From assembly GCF_900143085.1 (NCBI RefSeq), contig NZ_FRCZ01000002.1:434001-498000 (forward strand): DNA of 64,000 nt, in the 5' to 3' direction. The stretch comes from Gracilibacillus kekensis. GTDB taxonomy: Bacteria; Bacillota; Bacilli; Bacillales; Amphibacillaceae. Both the position numbers and the translations under genes were made by a program. The notes beneath the pieces are model-generated. The model was not told where the DNA came from. It did no database searches and was given only the letters and a program-made list of their open reading frames with translations. This document shows positions 1 to 7,832 of this stretch, piece after piece (positions within the stretch are counted from its first letter, which is position 1; every line of letters begins with the position of its first letter).

Positions 1-972
1 ACGATATTGAGTTAATGTTTGACCATTTGTATTAATTACAAAAGATTCACCAGATGTGAATTTCTGAATTGCTGGATCGTCTTCTTGTGTAAGACTTTCC
101 GGATCTAATAATTCCTGTTCAATTAAACCGTTGAAATACTCCACCATTGAACGGTATTCTTCTGTGGCTGGTTCAAAAATAAATTCATCAGAATCTTCTT
201 CATAAGACAACATATTTCCTAACCCCCAGCCTGAAATAGTTCCAAAACCAGTAGCTGCAATATTAAGCGTACTATTAAATTGGAAACGATCAGAGAATGG
301 ATATTTATCAGGATAAGCTTCTTTCATAGCTACAAGCATTTCTTCTACTTCTTCCCAAGTTTTAGGCTCTTCTAATCCTAATTCTTCTAGAATATCTGTA
401 CGAACTGCTAAACTATAATCCGGCCATACTTTTTCGTGAATACCAGGAAGCACATAATATTTACCATCACGTTGTCGTAAGCCTTCTAAGAATGGCTGAA
501 TATCCCATTCTTCTACTTTTTGCTGGAAATGTGGCATCATATCTACATAATCACTAATAGGTAAGACGGCACCTGAAGCCACGAACTGCGTTTCTTGGCC
601 AGGGTATGTTTTCGGAAGAATGTATGGTGCATCCCCACTACTAATTAATAAACTTCGTTTGTCTTCATAATCACTCATAGGTACGGAAGTGATGTCTAAT
701 GTTACGTTTGTTTTCTCAGCTAATTTTTCATAAAACATCCAGTCCTCTTTTAGTGGATAGTTCGGATGATCACTAAAAAGTGTTGAAAGTGTAATTGGCT
801 CTGTAGCCTTAAAAGAATCACCTACACTATAATCTTCCATTGCTGCACCAGAACCGGTTTCTTCAGAACTGTCATCATCAGTGGAACTAGACTCATCACT
901 ACATGCAGCTAAAAAGCTTAGAACGAATACTAGCACCATACCTAACATCACTTTTTTCCATTGATTTTTCAT
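1..972 (-). CDS. Sugar ABC transporter substrate-binding lipoprotein, LplA-like (3' end outside window)
   Basis: This frame is open from an ATG at 972 to the window edge, giving 324 residues without a stop, so the C-terminus is missing. The N-terminus is a lipoprotein signal: KNQWKK, a hydrophobic stretch and the lipobox LAAC, followed by a Ser/Asp-rich linker. The remainder resembles family 1 extracellular solute-binding proteins of the LplA/YtcQ type (for example WEEVEEMLVAMKEAYPDKYP). A GGGGGAA ribosome binding site precedes the start. It lies directly downstream of two permease genes on the same strand, so it should be the binding protein of that importer. The aldouronate (AguE-like) specificity is inferred from the UxuR-like operators at 3007-3122 and the GH67 operon, not from residues. 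Confidence 0.85.
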   Translation of the reverse strand, partial: MKNQWKKVMLGMVLVFVLSFLAACSDESSSTDDDSSEETGSGAAMEDYSVGDSFKATEPITLSTLFSDHPNYPLKEDWMFYEKLAEKTNVTLDITSVPMSDYEDKRSLLISSGDAPYILPKTYPGQETQFVASGAVLPISDYVDMMPHFQQKVEEWDIQPFLEGLRQRDGKYYVLPGIHEKVWPDYSLAVRTDILEELGLEEPKTWEEVEEMLVAMKEAYPDKYPFSDRFQFNSTLNIAATGFGTISGWGLGNMLSYEEDSDEFIFEPATEEYRSMVEYFNGLIEQELLDPESLTQEDDPAIQKFTSGESFVINTNGQTLTQYR

Positions 973-1089
973 ATTACTTCCCCCTCTATTTTATTAACTA
1001 ATTTGAAATAATAAGTGCGAATTTACTGCTTAAATACCTCACTTCTTCAACTATCACCTCCTCAAAATTCGATGTAAAATGTGAAATAA

Positions 1090-1962
1090 TTAACCTTTTA
1101 CAGATCCTAACATTACACCGGATACGAAGTATTTTTGAATGTAAGGATATACCATCAAAATCGGCAATACTGTTAATACCATCGTTACTGACTTGATATT
1201 CGCAGAAACTTGAACCATATTATCTGCAGCTGTTGCTCCAGTTCCTACTGTCGCTTCTGCACCTTTGATCATATTTCTTAAATAAATCGATACCGGAAAT
1301 AACTCTTTTTCGGTAAAGAAAATAAACGCTGGAAACCAAGAATTCCAATGTGTAACTGCATAGAATAACATCATTGTTGCTAGAATCGGTTTAGACAGAG
1401 GTAAAACGATTTTAAAGAGTATACCAATAGTACTTGAGCCATCCATGATAGCCGCTTCTTCTAATTCATCAGGTATATTTTGGAAGAAAGTCCTCATAAT
1501 TAACATGTTAAAAACACTAATCGCATTCGGAATAACAATTGCCCAAATGCTATTCCCAAATCCTAATGATGTTACTAATACGTAATTCGGAATTAAACCA
1601 CCGTTAAAAAACATGGTAAAGACAAAGAATAAAGTTAAGAATCTTCTACCTTTTAATCTAGTCTTCGAAAGTGGATAAGCGATCATTGTCGATAAAATCA
1701 ATGAGATTATTGTACCTACGACCGTATAGATAACTGTGTTTTTATAATTTATCCAAAACATTGAATCAGACATTATTACTTTATATGTTTCGATATTAAA
1801 ACCTTTAGGCCAAAGACTTACTTGACCAGTGTTTATATATGCTTCCGAGCTAAAAGATTGTGCAACGATATTAAAAAAAGGAAATAACGTTACAAAAACG
1901 ATTAACGCTAAAACGGTTACATTAAAAACTTTAAATACTTTATATTGCCACGATTCCTTCAT
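1090..1962 (-). CDS. Carbohydrate ABC transporter permease, LplC/YtcP family
   Basis: This 290-residue inner-membrane permease of the CUT1 class moves a (probably oligomeric) sugar with the LplB-like partner encoded upstream. Six hydrophobic segments are visible, starting at about residues 12-35. The EAA loop that contacts the ATPase is present as EEAAIMDGSSTIGILFKIVLP, around residues 167-190. The C-terminus PYIQKYFVSGVMLGSVKG is typical of LplC proteins. Thirteen bases separate it from the upstream permease gene and about 117 from the downstream binding-protein gene, so the three genes form one operon. No ATPase gene is nearby; use of a shared MsmX-like ATPase is inferred. Confidence 0.9.
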   Translation of the reverse strand: MKESWQYKVFKVFNVTVLALIVFVTLFPFFNIVAQSFSSEAYINTGQVSLWPKGFNIETYKVIMSDSMFWINYKNTVIYTVVGTIISLILSTMIAYPLSKTRLKGRRFLTLFFVFTMFFNGGLIPNYVLVTSLGFGNSIWAIVIPNAISVFNMLIMRTFFQNIPDELEEAAIMDGSSTIGILFKIVLPLSKPILATMMLFYAVTHWNSWFPAFIFFTEKELFPVSIYLRNMIKGAEATVGTGATAADNMVQVSANIKSVTMVLTVLPILMVYPYIQKYFVSGVMLGSVKG

Positions 1963-1975
1963 GTTTTTTTCCTCC

Positions 1976-2908
1976 CTACCACAAACTGTTATCTGTAATT
2001 CTTTTAGAAAGATAATTTGCGCCCAGTACTAAAAATAATCCGATAATTGATTCAAATAAACCAATTGCTGTACCATAACTGAAACTACCTGATTGAAGTC
2101 CTACCCGATAAGTCGCAATAACATCAGCTGTTTCATACGTCAAAGGATTATATAGTAATAAAACCTTCTCAAAACCGATTTGAAGGAAATTACCAATATT
2201 TAAGATTAATAGGACGACAATGGTTGGCAAAATCCCTGGAAGCGTAATATGGATGGTTTGCTTCCATCTATTCGCACCATCAATTCTTGCAGCTTCATAA
2301 AGTTCTTCACTGATACCTGTTAATGCTGCAAGATAGAGAATCGCGCCCCAACCTAATGTTTGCCACAAGTCAACACTAACAAATACGGTTCTAAACCACT
2401 CTGGCAATTGCATAAAGCTGATTTTTTCAAAACCCCAACTTGCCAGTAAATTGTTTATCGGACCGTTGAGTGCTAACACTTCAAAAACCATACCTGCAAC
2501 GACCACTACCGAGAAGAAATGAGGCAGATATGAAGCCGTTTGCACGAAACGTTTAAATAATTGATTTTTTAATTCATTTAACAGTAAAGCGAAAATAATT
2601 GGTGCTGGAAATGTAATGACTAATAATAGAAATGCTAAAATAAATGTGTTAGCAAATACTTTATAGAAAGTCGGATCGTTCATAAACATTTGAAAATACT
2701 GAAATCCTACCCATTCCTCCCCAATAATACTTCCTCCAGGGACAAAACGTCTAAAAGCAATAATATTGCCAAACATCGGACCGTATTTAAATATAATTAA
2801 GTAAATAACAGGCACTAGCACAAGAGCATATAATTGCCAATCTTTTTTAATACTGCTCCATAATTCTTTTTTTCTTAATGTTTTTTTTAACTTCATCGTA
2901 TCTTCCAT
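1976..2908 (-). CDS. Sugar ABC transporter permease, LplB/YteP family
   Basis: This 310-residue polytopic permease is the first gene of the importer operon. The N-terminal KDWQLYALVLVPVIYLIIFKY and FGNIIAFRRF stretches are typical of LplB/YteP proteins. The EAA motif EELYEAARIDGANRWKQTIHI lies near residues 205-225. The start ATG at 2908 has an AGGGGG ribosome binding site at good spacing. A consensus promoter lies at 3075-3103, with UxuR-like palindromes on both sides of it. This suggests that the operon answers to glucuronate-derived inducers and imports aldouronic acids, as the Geobacillus AguEFG system does. Substrate is inferred from context. Confidence 0.9.
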   Translation of the reverse strand: MEDTMKLKKTLRKKELWSSIKKDWQLYALVLVPVIYLIIFKYGPMFGNIIAFRRFVPGGSIIGEEWVGFQYFQMFMNDPTFYKVFANTFILAFLLLVITFPAPIIFALLLNELKNQLFKRFVQTASYLPHFFSVVVVAGMVFEVLALNGPINNLLASWGFEKISFMQLPEWFRTVFVSVDLWQTLGWGAILYLAALTGISEELYEAARIDGANRWKQTIHITLPGILPTIVVLLILNIGNFLQIGFEKVLLLYNPLTYETADVIATYRVGLQSGSFSYGTAIGLFESIIGLFLVLGANYLSKRITDNSLW

Positions 2909-3006
2909 ATTTATCCCCCTTTATTTAATATCGAAAATTAAAGAAATCTAGATTATGTAGAGAAAAGGCTTTCAGAATTCAATAAAACCATTTAATTCTA
3001 GTATAA

Positions 3007-3024
3007 TTAGTATACTAGCATACT
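3007..3024. promoter_or_regulatory. UxuR/ExuR-like operator candidate, site 1
   Basis: The sequence contains TAGTATACTA at 3008-3017, which matches the core TNGTATACNA known for UxuR/ExuR-type GntR repressors. It is part of a wider near-palindrome, AGTATACTAGCATACT, at 3009-3024. It lies about 45-60 bases downstream of the predicted transcription start of the LplB-type permease operon, in the leader. Confidence 0.5.
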
Positions 3025-3074
3025 CAAAAGAATATGATACCGCTTACTTAATTGATTCTATGTAGATTGACTAC

Positions 3075-3103
3075 ATTATAAAATGATTTAAACAGTTTGT
3101 CAA
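3075..3103 (-). promoter_or_regulatory. Sigma-A promoter of the aldouronate-type importer operon
   Basis: On the minus strand a perfect TTGACA (3098-3103) and a perfect TATAAT (3075-3080) are separated by 17 bases. Transcription would start near 3068 and give a leader of about 160 bases before the permease start at 2908. Such a strong promoter implies tight repression. Confidence 0.75.
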
Positions 3104-3104
3104 T

Positions 3105-3122
3105 ATACTAGAATGGTAGTAT
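3105..3122. promoter_or_regulatory. Operator candidate, site 2, shared with the GntR-gene promoter
   Basis: ATACTA and TAGTAT form perfect 6-bp arms around a 6-bp spacer, abutting the -35 box of the importer promoter. The core ATACTAGaATGGTAG is repeated with one difference (t for a) at 29961-29975, downstream of the promoter of the GntR regulator gene. The shared sequence points to one regulator for both operons. Confidence 0.55.
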
Positions 3123-3355
3123 TATTTTTTTATATGATCCACCGAGATAAATATTTTATTTAACTTTTGAACGTTGTTTGTATTTTTTGACTAACGCTAA
3201 CAAAACCACATATACAGGGGTATTCTCATAGTCAAACTTCATCACTGAATCCAAAGTTACGAAAATTTTTTTAAAAAAAGGAATTACTTTGTATGCCATA
3301 TGAACTAAGTTGATTGGATTGAATTTTGTGTGAACGAAATTAGTTTAGTACTAAA

Positions 3356-3616
3356 TCACTGATATTCTTTACCACGGTAATTATAACTTGGAATATAGGT
3401 AGTTACCACATCCACTTTACCACTTTCCATCATTTCCATATAATTTGTGTAAAAAGGAATATCCGGATAAAAGGCATTAACTATTTGTTGTTTTTTTCTA
3501 TCTTGATCATATATTGCACCTACTTCAACACCTTCTATCAATCCGTCCAAGATAAAAGAGATATAACTTTTTGATTGTTGATGAAAACCCACGATACCAA
3601 CCTTTAATTTTGTCAT
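3356..3616 (-). pseudogene. Truncated Gfo/Idh/MocA oxidoreductase
   Basis: The 86 residues begin KLKVGIVGFHQQSKSY and continue through a Rossmann-like beta-alpha-beta region and VDVVTTYIPSYNY. That matches only the NAD-binding N-terminus of Gfo/Idh/MocA dehydrogenases, which are usually 330-400 residues long. A stop then follows, and the EKP motif and C-terminal domain are absent. It has a good AAGGAG ribosome binding site and starts 5 bases after the AraC-type gene, so it was once the second gene of that operon. I could not find the missing part in 2909-3355; a deletion is the simplest explanation. Confidence 0.7.
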
Positions 3617-3621
3617 ATCTA

Positions 3622-4476
3622 TTAACTCCTTTTGTAAAATTGTAGACGTTTTTTTCTATATTCTTTTGGAGAAATATTTTCTTTCTCTTTAAAATATCGA
3701 CTGAAGTGTGTCGGGTTTTCGAATCCACATTGTTGTGCAATACATTTTATTGTTTGATGCTGCTCTGTTTCCAATAGGTATTTTGCCTTCTTTATTCGAC
3801 ATGCCTTTACATACTCCATCACGGTAAATCCAGTCATAGCCTTAAAAACATGAGATACATATGATTTATTAAGATTTAAAGCGTTTGCAATTTTAGTGAT
3901 TGTTATATTTTCATGAAAGTTATGTTGAATATAACTAACAATTCGCTCAGCATGACAAGTTTTGCTTTGACTCTTTTCAGCAACTTGACATTTTACATCT
4001 TTTAATAAATAGTTAATAGTTACTAATAACTGACCCATAAGAAATTTAATTTCCCACTCTTTTTCTTTACTGGAAATGTCTGTTACTTTGTTAATCTCAC
4101 TTATTCTCTTGAAAATATTTTCTACATCTAACAATCTGCTATTACCTTGAGTACGTATTAAATAATGGTGAAATGATTGAAAAACATTCAATAAATCGAT
4201 TGCATTAACAGATTTCAACATATCTTGTATTATTTCTGGTGAAAAGTGCAGGTGGCTTCTCACATATTCACTATCTTTTGGAATATTAGGTTTGTGTAAA
4301 GCCAAACCGTCCATTAACAAAATATCTCCAGACATTAAATCATATATTTCGTTATTAATAAGATAGCGACATCGTCCTTTGTGAAATATATAAATTTCGT
4401 ATGCATTATGTGAATGAAGCTGATCATGATCAGGGTCTGAATTTACCCTGTATTCGACAGAGACTATATCCTCCAT
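3622..4476 (-). CDS. AraC family regulator with N-terminal cupin domain
   Basis: This is a 284-residue transcription factor. Residues 1-100 look like an AraC_binding cupin, with DPDHDQLHSHNAYEIYIF carrying the typical His pairs, followed by a helical linker. Two helix-turn-helix motifs occupy about residues 183-280 and include YIQHNFHENITITKIANAL and CGFENPTHFSRYFKEKENISPKEYR. The ATG at 4476 has the ribosome binding site GGTGGTGAGA. The gene it was presumably paired with, the oxidoreductase at 3356-3616, is truncated, so its regulon may now be elsewhere, perhaps the neighbouring xylan genes. The inducer is unknown. Confidence 0.85.
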   Translation of the reverse strand: MEDIVSVEYRVNSDPDHDQLHSHNAYEIYIFHKGRCRYLINNEIYDLMSGDILLMDGLALHKPNIPKDSEYVRSHLHFSPEIIQDMLKSVNAIDLLNVFQSFHHYLIRTQGNSRLLDVENIFKRISEINKVTDISSKEKEWEIKFLMGQLLVTINYLLKDVKCQVAEKSQSKTCHAERIVSYIQHNFHENITITKIANALNLNKSYVSHVFKAMTGFTVMEYVKACRIKKAKYLLETEQHQTIKCIAQQCGFENPTHFSRYFKEKENISPKEYRKKRLQFYKRS

Positions 4477-4637
4477 GAATATCTCACCACCTATTTTCTA
4501 TTGTATTGGAACTGATCGTTTCTTAAAATAGCTAGAAATGCGATAAATTCTCTCATCCTTTTCTAATAGTGCGCAGATTGGATCAAACTCACTTATATTA
4601 CAGGTGAATTTAATTTGATTTTTTTATTTTAACACAA

Positions 4638-4667
4638 ATAAACCCTTTTCAATTGAAAAGGGTTTAT
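4638..4667 (-). terminator. Intrinsic terminator after the GH10 xylanase gene
   Basis: A perfect inverted repeat, ATAAACCCTTTTC / GAAAAGGGTTTAT with an AATT loop, lies 27 bases past the xylanase stop. On the minus strand it is followed by TTGTGTT. The T-tract is short, so termination may be partial. Confidence 0.6.
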
Positions 4668-4693
4668 TATTCTTAAACTTATTTAAATATTAA

Positions 4694-5680
4694 TTATTTT
4701 ACTATTTTATGCAAAACATCTTTTGGTTCCTGATTATGATCAAATAAGAATGGCCAATTTTTTCGACCTCTGACTGGAAAATTATCTAACCATGTATAAT
4801 CATCTGCAACACCCCAAAACGTCACGGCCCCAATATGTTGACTGTATTCCTTGAATATCTCAAAGAATTTCAGATATCTTTCATGTTGAAATTCTACCAT
4901 CTTTTCTGTCGGAGCAGTTAAATCTGTTCTTTTATCATCGTGAGCAAACATAGATACATCCATCTCTGTAATCTGAATTTCCAAACCTAATGATGCATAT
5001 TTTTCAATTGCAGCACGAATGTTATCTAATGTTGGGTCATAGATATTCCAGTGTGCTTGCATCCCTACCCCATGAATAGGTACGTGCTTTTCTTTTAATT
5101 GATTGACCAGTTGATAAATTTTATCACGTTTGATCGGATCAGATTCGTTGTAATCATTATATAATAGCTTTGCCTCAGAATCTGCTTTATGTGCATAGTC
5201 AAAGGCTTTTTCGATAAAGGACTCACCCATTATTTCATACCACTTAGAATTTCGATAAAAGGTATCTTTTTCATCTGATATTACTTCATTTACGACATCC
5301 CAGCTATAGATTTTCCCTTTATATCTTCCCACAACAGTATCGATGTGATCTTTCATACGATTCTGTAATGTTATCGAGTCTACCAATTTTCCATTTTTCT
5401 GAAATATCCAATCACTTGTTTGATTATGCCATATTAACGTATGACCACGCATCGCTTTATTATGTTTTCTTGCGAATTTAACCATTTCATCACTAGTGTT
5501 AAATACGTATTCATCCTTCGCTGGATGAAGGTTTTCAAACTTCATTTCATTCTCAGCTGTCAAACTGTTAAAATGTTGATCGATCAGTTTTTCTGCAGAA
5601 TACATTGTTCTATGATTAATGGCTGCTCCTATTTTAAAGTCTTTTTCAAACTTTTTATATAGGCTTGTTGTGTCAGTCAT
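4694..5680 (-). CDS. xynA2: Intracellular GH10 endo-beta-1,4-xylanase
   Basis: This 328-residue enzyme has no signal peptide, so it should cleave imported xylo-oligosaccharides in the cytoplasm. The GH10 landmarks are clear: the acid/base Glu132 in WDVVNEVISD, the nucleophile Glu239 in EIQITEMDVS, the substrate-binding TAENEMKFE near residue 41, and GHTLIWHNQ near residue 79. Length and lack of export match the Geobacillus intracellular xylanase IXT6/XynA2, from which the symbol is borrowed. It follows the binding-protein and permease genes of an LplABC importer on the same strand, and is probably the last gene of that operon. An extracellular xylanase would have to be encoded elsewhere. Confidence 0.95.
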   Translation of the reverse strand: MTDTTSLYKKFEKDFKIGAAINHRTMYSAEKLIDQHFNSLTAENEMKFENLHPAKDEYVFNTSDEMVKFARKHNKAMRGHTLIWHNQTSDWIFQKNGKLVDSITLQNRMKDHIDTVVGRYKGKIYSWDVVNEVISDEKDTFYRNSKWYEIMGESFIEKAFDYAHKADSEAKLLYNDYNESDPIKRDKIYQLVNQLKEKHVPIHGVGMQAHWNIYDPTLDNIRAAIEKYASLGLEIQITEMDVSMFAHDDKRTDLTAPTEKMVEFQHERYLKFFEIFKEYSQHIGAVTFWGVADDYTWLDNFPVRGRKNWPFLFDHNQEPKDVLHKIVK

Positions 5681-5752
5681 AATCCAAGTCTCCTTTTTAC
5701 CACGATATAATTGTCCATGTAGTCTAAAAACCCCCCTGTTAAATCGCTCCCT

Positions 5753-6673
5753 TTATTTAACTGCACCTAATGTCATACCTTTTACAAAATATCGCTGAAG
5801 GAATGGATATACCATAATAATAGGAACACTTGCTACGATCGTCATAGTAGCTTGGATTGATTTTGGTGTTACCATATTACCTCCACCATCCGAAGAGTTA
5901 GCAAAAGCGGATGCCATATCACCACTTGAAGTCGTACTGGAATTTTGCAAAATTTTCATTAACTCATACTGCAAAGTGGTTAAATGTTCTTGACTGGAGT
6001 TATATAGGAATACATCAAACCATTGATTCCATTGAAATACAGCTACAAACAAGGCTACAGTTGCTAATACTGGTAACGATAAAGGTAAAACTATTTTAAA
6101 AAATATCCTGAAATCACCTGCACCATCGATTCTGGCAGATTCAAAGATACTCGTTGGTAATCCCTCTATAAAGGATCTCATAATAATTAAATTAAAAGCA
6201 CTTATTAACGTTGGTAAGATATATACCCAAAAAGATCCGATTAACTGCAAATCTCTCATTAACAGGAAAGTAGGAATTAATCCACCATTAAAATACATTG
6301 TCATTATAAAAATAATCGTTATCGAACGTTTGAACATAAACTTTGGCTGTGCAATTGCATAGGCTACCATCGCTGTACAAAATAACCCTACCCCTGCACC
6401 TATAATTGTTCTTAGAACAGAAATGAATATTGCCTGGTAAATGGCTGCTTTGTCAAAAACATGTTCATAGTTATGCCATGTAAATTCTCTCGGCCATAAA
6501 TAAATTCCACCTCGAACAGAATCTGTTGCATCGTTTACTGATAATGCGACTTGATTTAGAAATGGATATAACATCAGGACGCATAGTATAATCATAAAAA
6601 TAATATTACTGGTATCAAAGATTATATCTTCTTTAGTTCTCATAAAACCTGGTTTTTTCTTTCTCTTAAACAT
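5753..6673 (-). CDS. Carbohydrate ABC transporter permease, LplC family (xylo-oligosaccharide importer)
   Basis: This 306-residue CUT1-type permease resembles the LplC-like protein at 1090-1962 in layout, including the shared ending QRYFVKGMTLGAVK. The EAA loop FESARIDGAGDFRIFFKIVLP is visible near residues 182-202. It lies 13 bases after the LplB-type gene and 72 bases before the GH10 xylanase gene. The link with an intracellular xylanase and the YesMN-type sensor pair argues for xylo-oligosaccharides as substrate, as in the Geobacillus XynEFG system; this is inferred. Confidence 0.9.
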   Translation of the reverse strand: MFKRKKKPGFMRTKEDIIFDTSNIIFMIILCVLMLYPFLNQVALSVNDATDSVRGGIYLWPREFTWHNYEHVFDKAAIYQAIFISVLRTIIGAGVGLFCTAMVAYAIAQPKFMFKRSITIIFIMTMYFNGGLIPTFLLMRDLQLIGSFWVYILPTLISAFNLIIMRSFIEGLPTSIFESARIDGAGDFRIFFKIVLPLSLPVLATVALFVAVFQWNQWFDVFLYNSSQEHLTTLQYELMKILQNSSTTSSGDMASAFANSSDGGGNMVTPKSIQATMTIVASVPIIMVYPFLQRYFVKGMTLGAVK

Positions 6674-6686
6674 CTCTCATACCCCC

Positions 6687-7655
6687 CTAGTATAATCCGC
6701 CTTGGCCCATTTTTTTCGATAATGAATTGGCAGCAATTAAGAAAACAAAGCTGATAACGGTTTTAAACATACCTGCGGCAGTGGCTAATGAAAAGTTAAA
6801 CATCGAAATACCATATTTAATTACAAAGACATCAATATTTTCAGAGTACTCAACGTTTTGTCCGTTTCCAAGTAAGTATTGTGGTTCAAAACCTGATTCC
6901 AAAATATAGCCTATATTCATTATCAAAAGTACGATGATAACAGATTTCATACCAGGAATTGTAATGTGAAAAATTCGTTGTATTCTTGAAGCACCATCTA
7001 TTTTTGCTGCTTCATATTGTTCTTGATCCACCATAGAAATTGCTGCAAGATAAATAATGGCATTCCAACCCACATTTTTCCAAGTTTCTGCAGCACCTAA
7101 AATACCCCAGAAATATTCTCCAACACCTAGCCAAAGAATTTCCTCATTAATGAATCCTAATCCCATTAAAATTTCATTTATGATTCCATCTATAGAAAGC
7201 ACAGACGAAACTAAAGCTGCCGCAACAACCCAAGACAGGAAGTGTGGTAAGTAACTAATCGTTTGTACTACTCTTTTAAATTTCATGTTTGATAATTCGT
7301 TTATCAATACAGCTAAAGTTATCGCAGTCACAAAACCTAACACTAAATTAATAAGACTTTGTGCCAGTGTGTTCCTCAGGACCCCTAAGAAACGGTCATC
7401 CGTAAATAAGAATATAAAATGTTTAAATCCTACCCACTCTTGTTCAGAAAAACTCAAAGCAGGCTTATAATTTTGAAAGGCCATTGACCAACCCCAAACA
7501 GGTAAATATTTAAAAATAACTACCCAGATTACGAATGGAATGGTCATCCATAACAAAGCTTGTTGTTCTTTACACTTCTTCAAAAAACCTCTTATTCCCT
7601 TATCTGGATTTTTAGTACTTACTGATTTTATGGTTGTATTTGATCCAGCTTGCAT
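6687..7655 (-). CDS. Sugar ABC transporter permease, LplB family (xylo-oligosaccharide importer)
   Basis: This is the first permease of the second importer, 322 residues from the ATG at 7655. I chose that start because AGGGGGAGTGTC sits immediately before it; an in-frame ATG at 7679 has only a weak, distant site. LplB-type features include QQALLWMTIPFVIWVVIFKYLP and the EAA loop QEQYEAAKIDGASRIQRIFHI. A terminator-like hairpin and a nested inverted repeat separate it from the binding-protein gene upstream, so the binding protein is probably made in excess of the permeases. Confidence 0.9.
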   Translation of the reverse strand: MQAGSNTTIKSVSTKNPDKGIRGFLKKCKEQQALLWMTIPFVIWVVIFKYLPVWGWSMAFQNYKPALSFSEQEWVGFKHFIFLFTDDRFLGVLRNTLAQSLINLVLGFVTAITLAVLINELSNMKFKRVVQTISYLPHFLSWVVAAALVSSVLSIDGIINEILMGLGFINEEILWLGVGEYFWGILGAAETWKNVGWNAIIYLAAISMVDQEQYEAAKIDGASRIQRIFHITIPGMKSVIIVLLIMNIGYILESGFEPQYLLGNGQNVEYSENIDVFVIKYGISMFNFSLATAAGMFKTVISFVFLIAANSLSKKMGQGGLY

Positions 7656-7696
7656 GACACTCCCCCTATTCTTTTGCATATTTTTCTTTATGCCTT

Positions 7697-7760
7697 CGGA
7701 CCATTAGGCAATCAACTGATTGCCTAATGAACGAACCGTATATTCTACAAGAATGGTCCG
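7697..7760. repeat. Nested inverted repeats between binding-protein and permease genes
   Basis: A 13-bp perfect inverted repeat (cattaggcaatca at 7702-7714 against 7717-7729, 2-base gap) lies inside a 9-bp outer pair (cggaccatt at 7697-7705 against aatggtccg at 7752-7760). The arms share bases 7702-7705, so the two stems compete. It lies in the transcript between the binding-protein terminator and the permease start, and could be an attenuator or an mRNA stabiliser. Confidence 0.5.
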
Positions 7761-7792
7761 AAAACAACAAAATTCTGGTTCATTTTTAAAAA

Positions 7793-7824
7793 GCGGAAGG
7801 CTGTTGAGACAGCCTTCCTTTTTT
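7793..7824 (-). terminator. Terminator after the binding-protein gene
   Basis: GGAAGGCTGT and ACAGCCTTCC form a perfect 10-bp stem with a 4-base loop. On the minus strand it is followed by GCTTTTT. Probably leaky, because the importer permeases lie downstream and no separate promoter is obvious. Confidence 0.75.
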
Positions 7825-7832
7825 ATTAATTT

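Noticed and set aside
3156-3299. Minus-strand 47-codon frame starting MAYKVIPFFKK and ending RSKVK
   Set aside because: No ribosome binding site or family resemblance, and it lies in the AT-rich region where a gene was deleted. It may be a gene remnant but cannot be supported.
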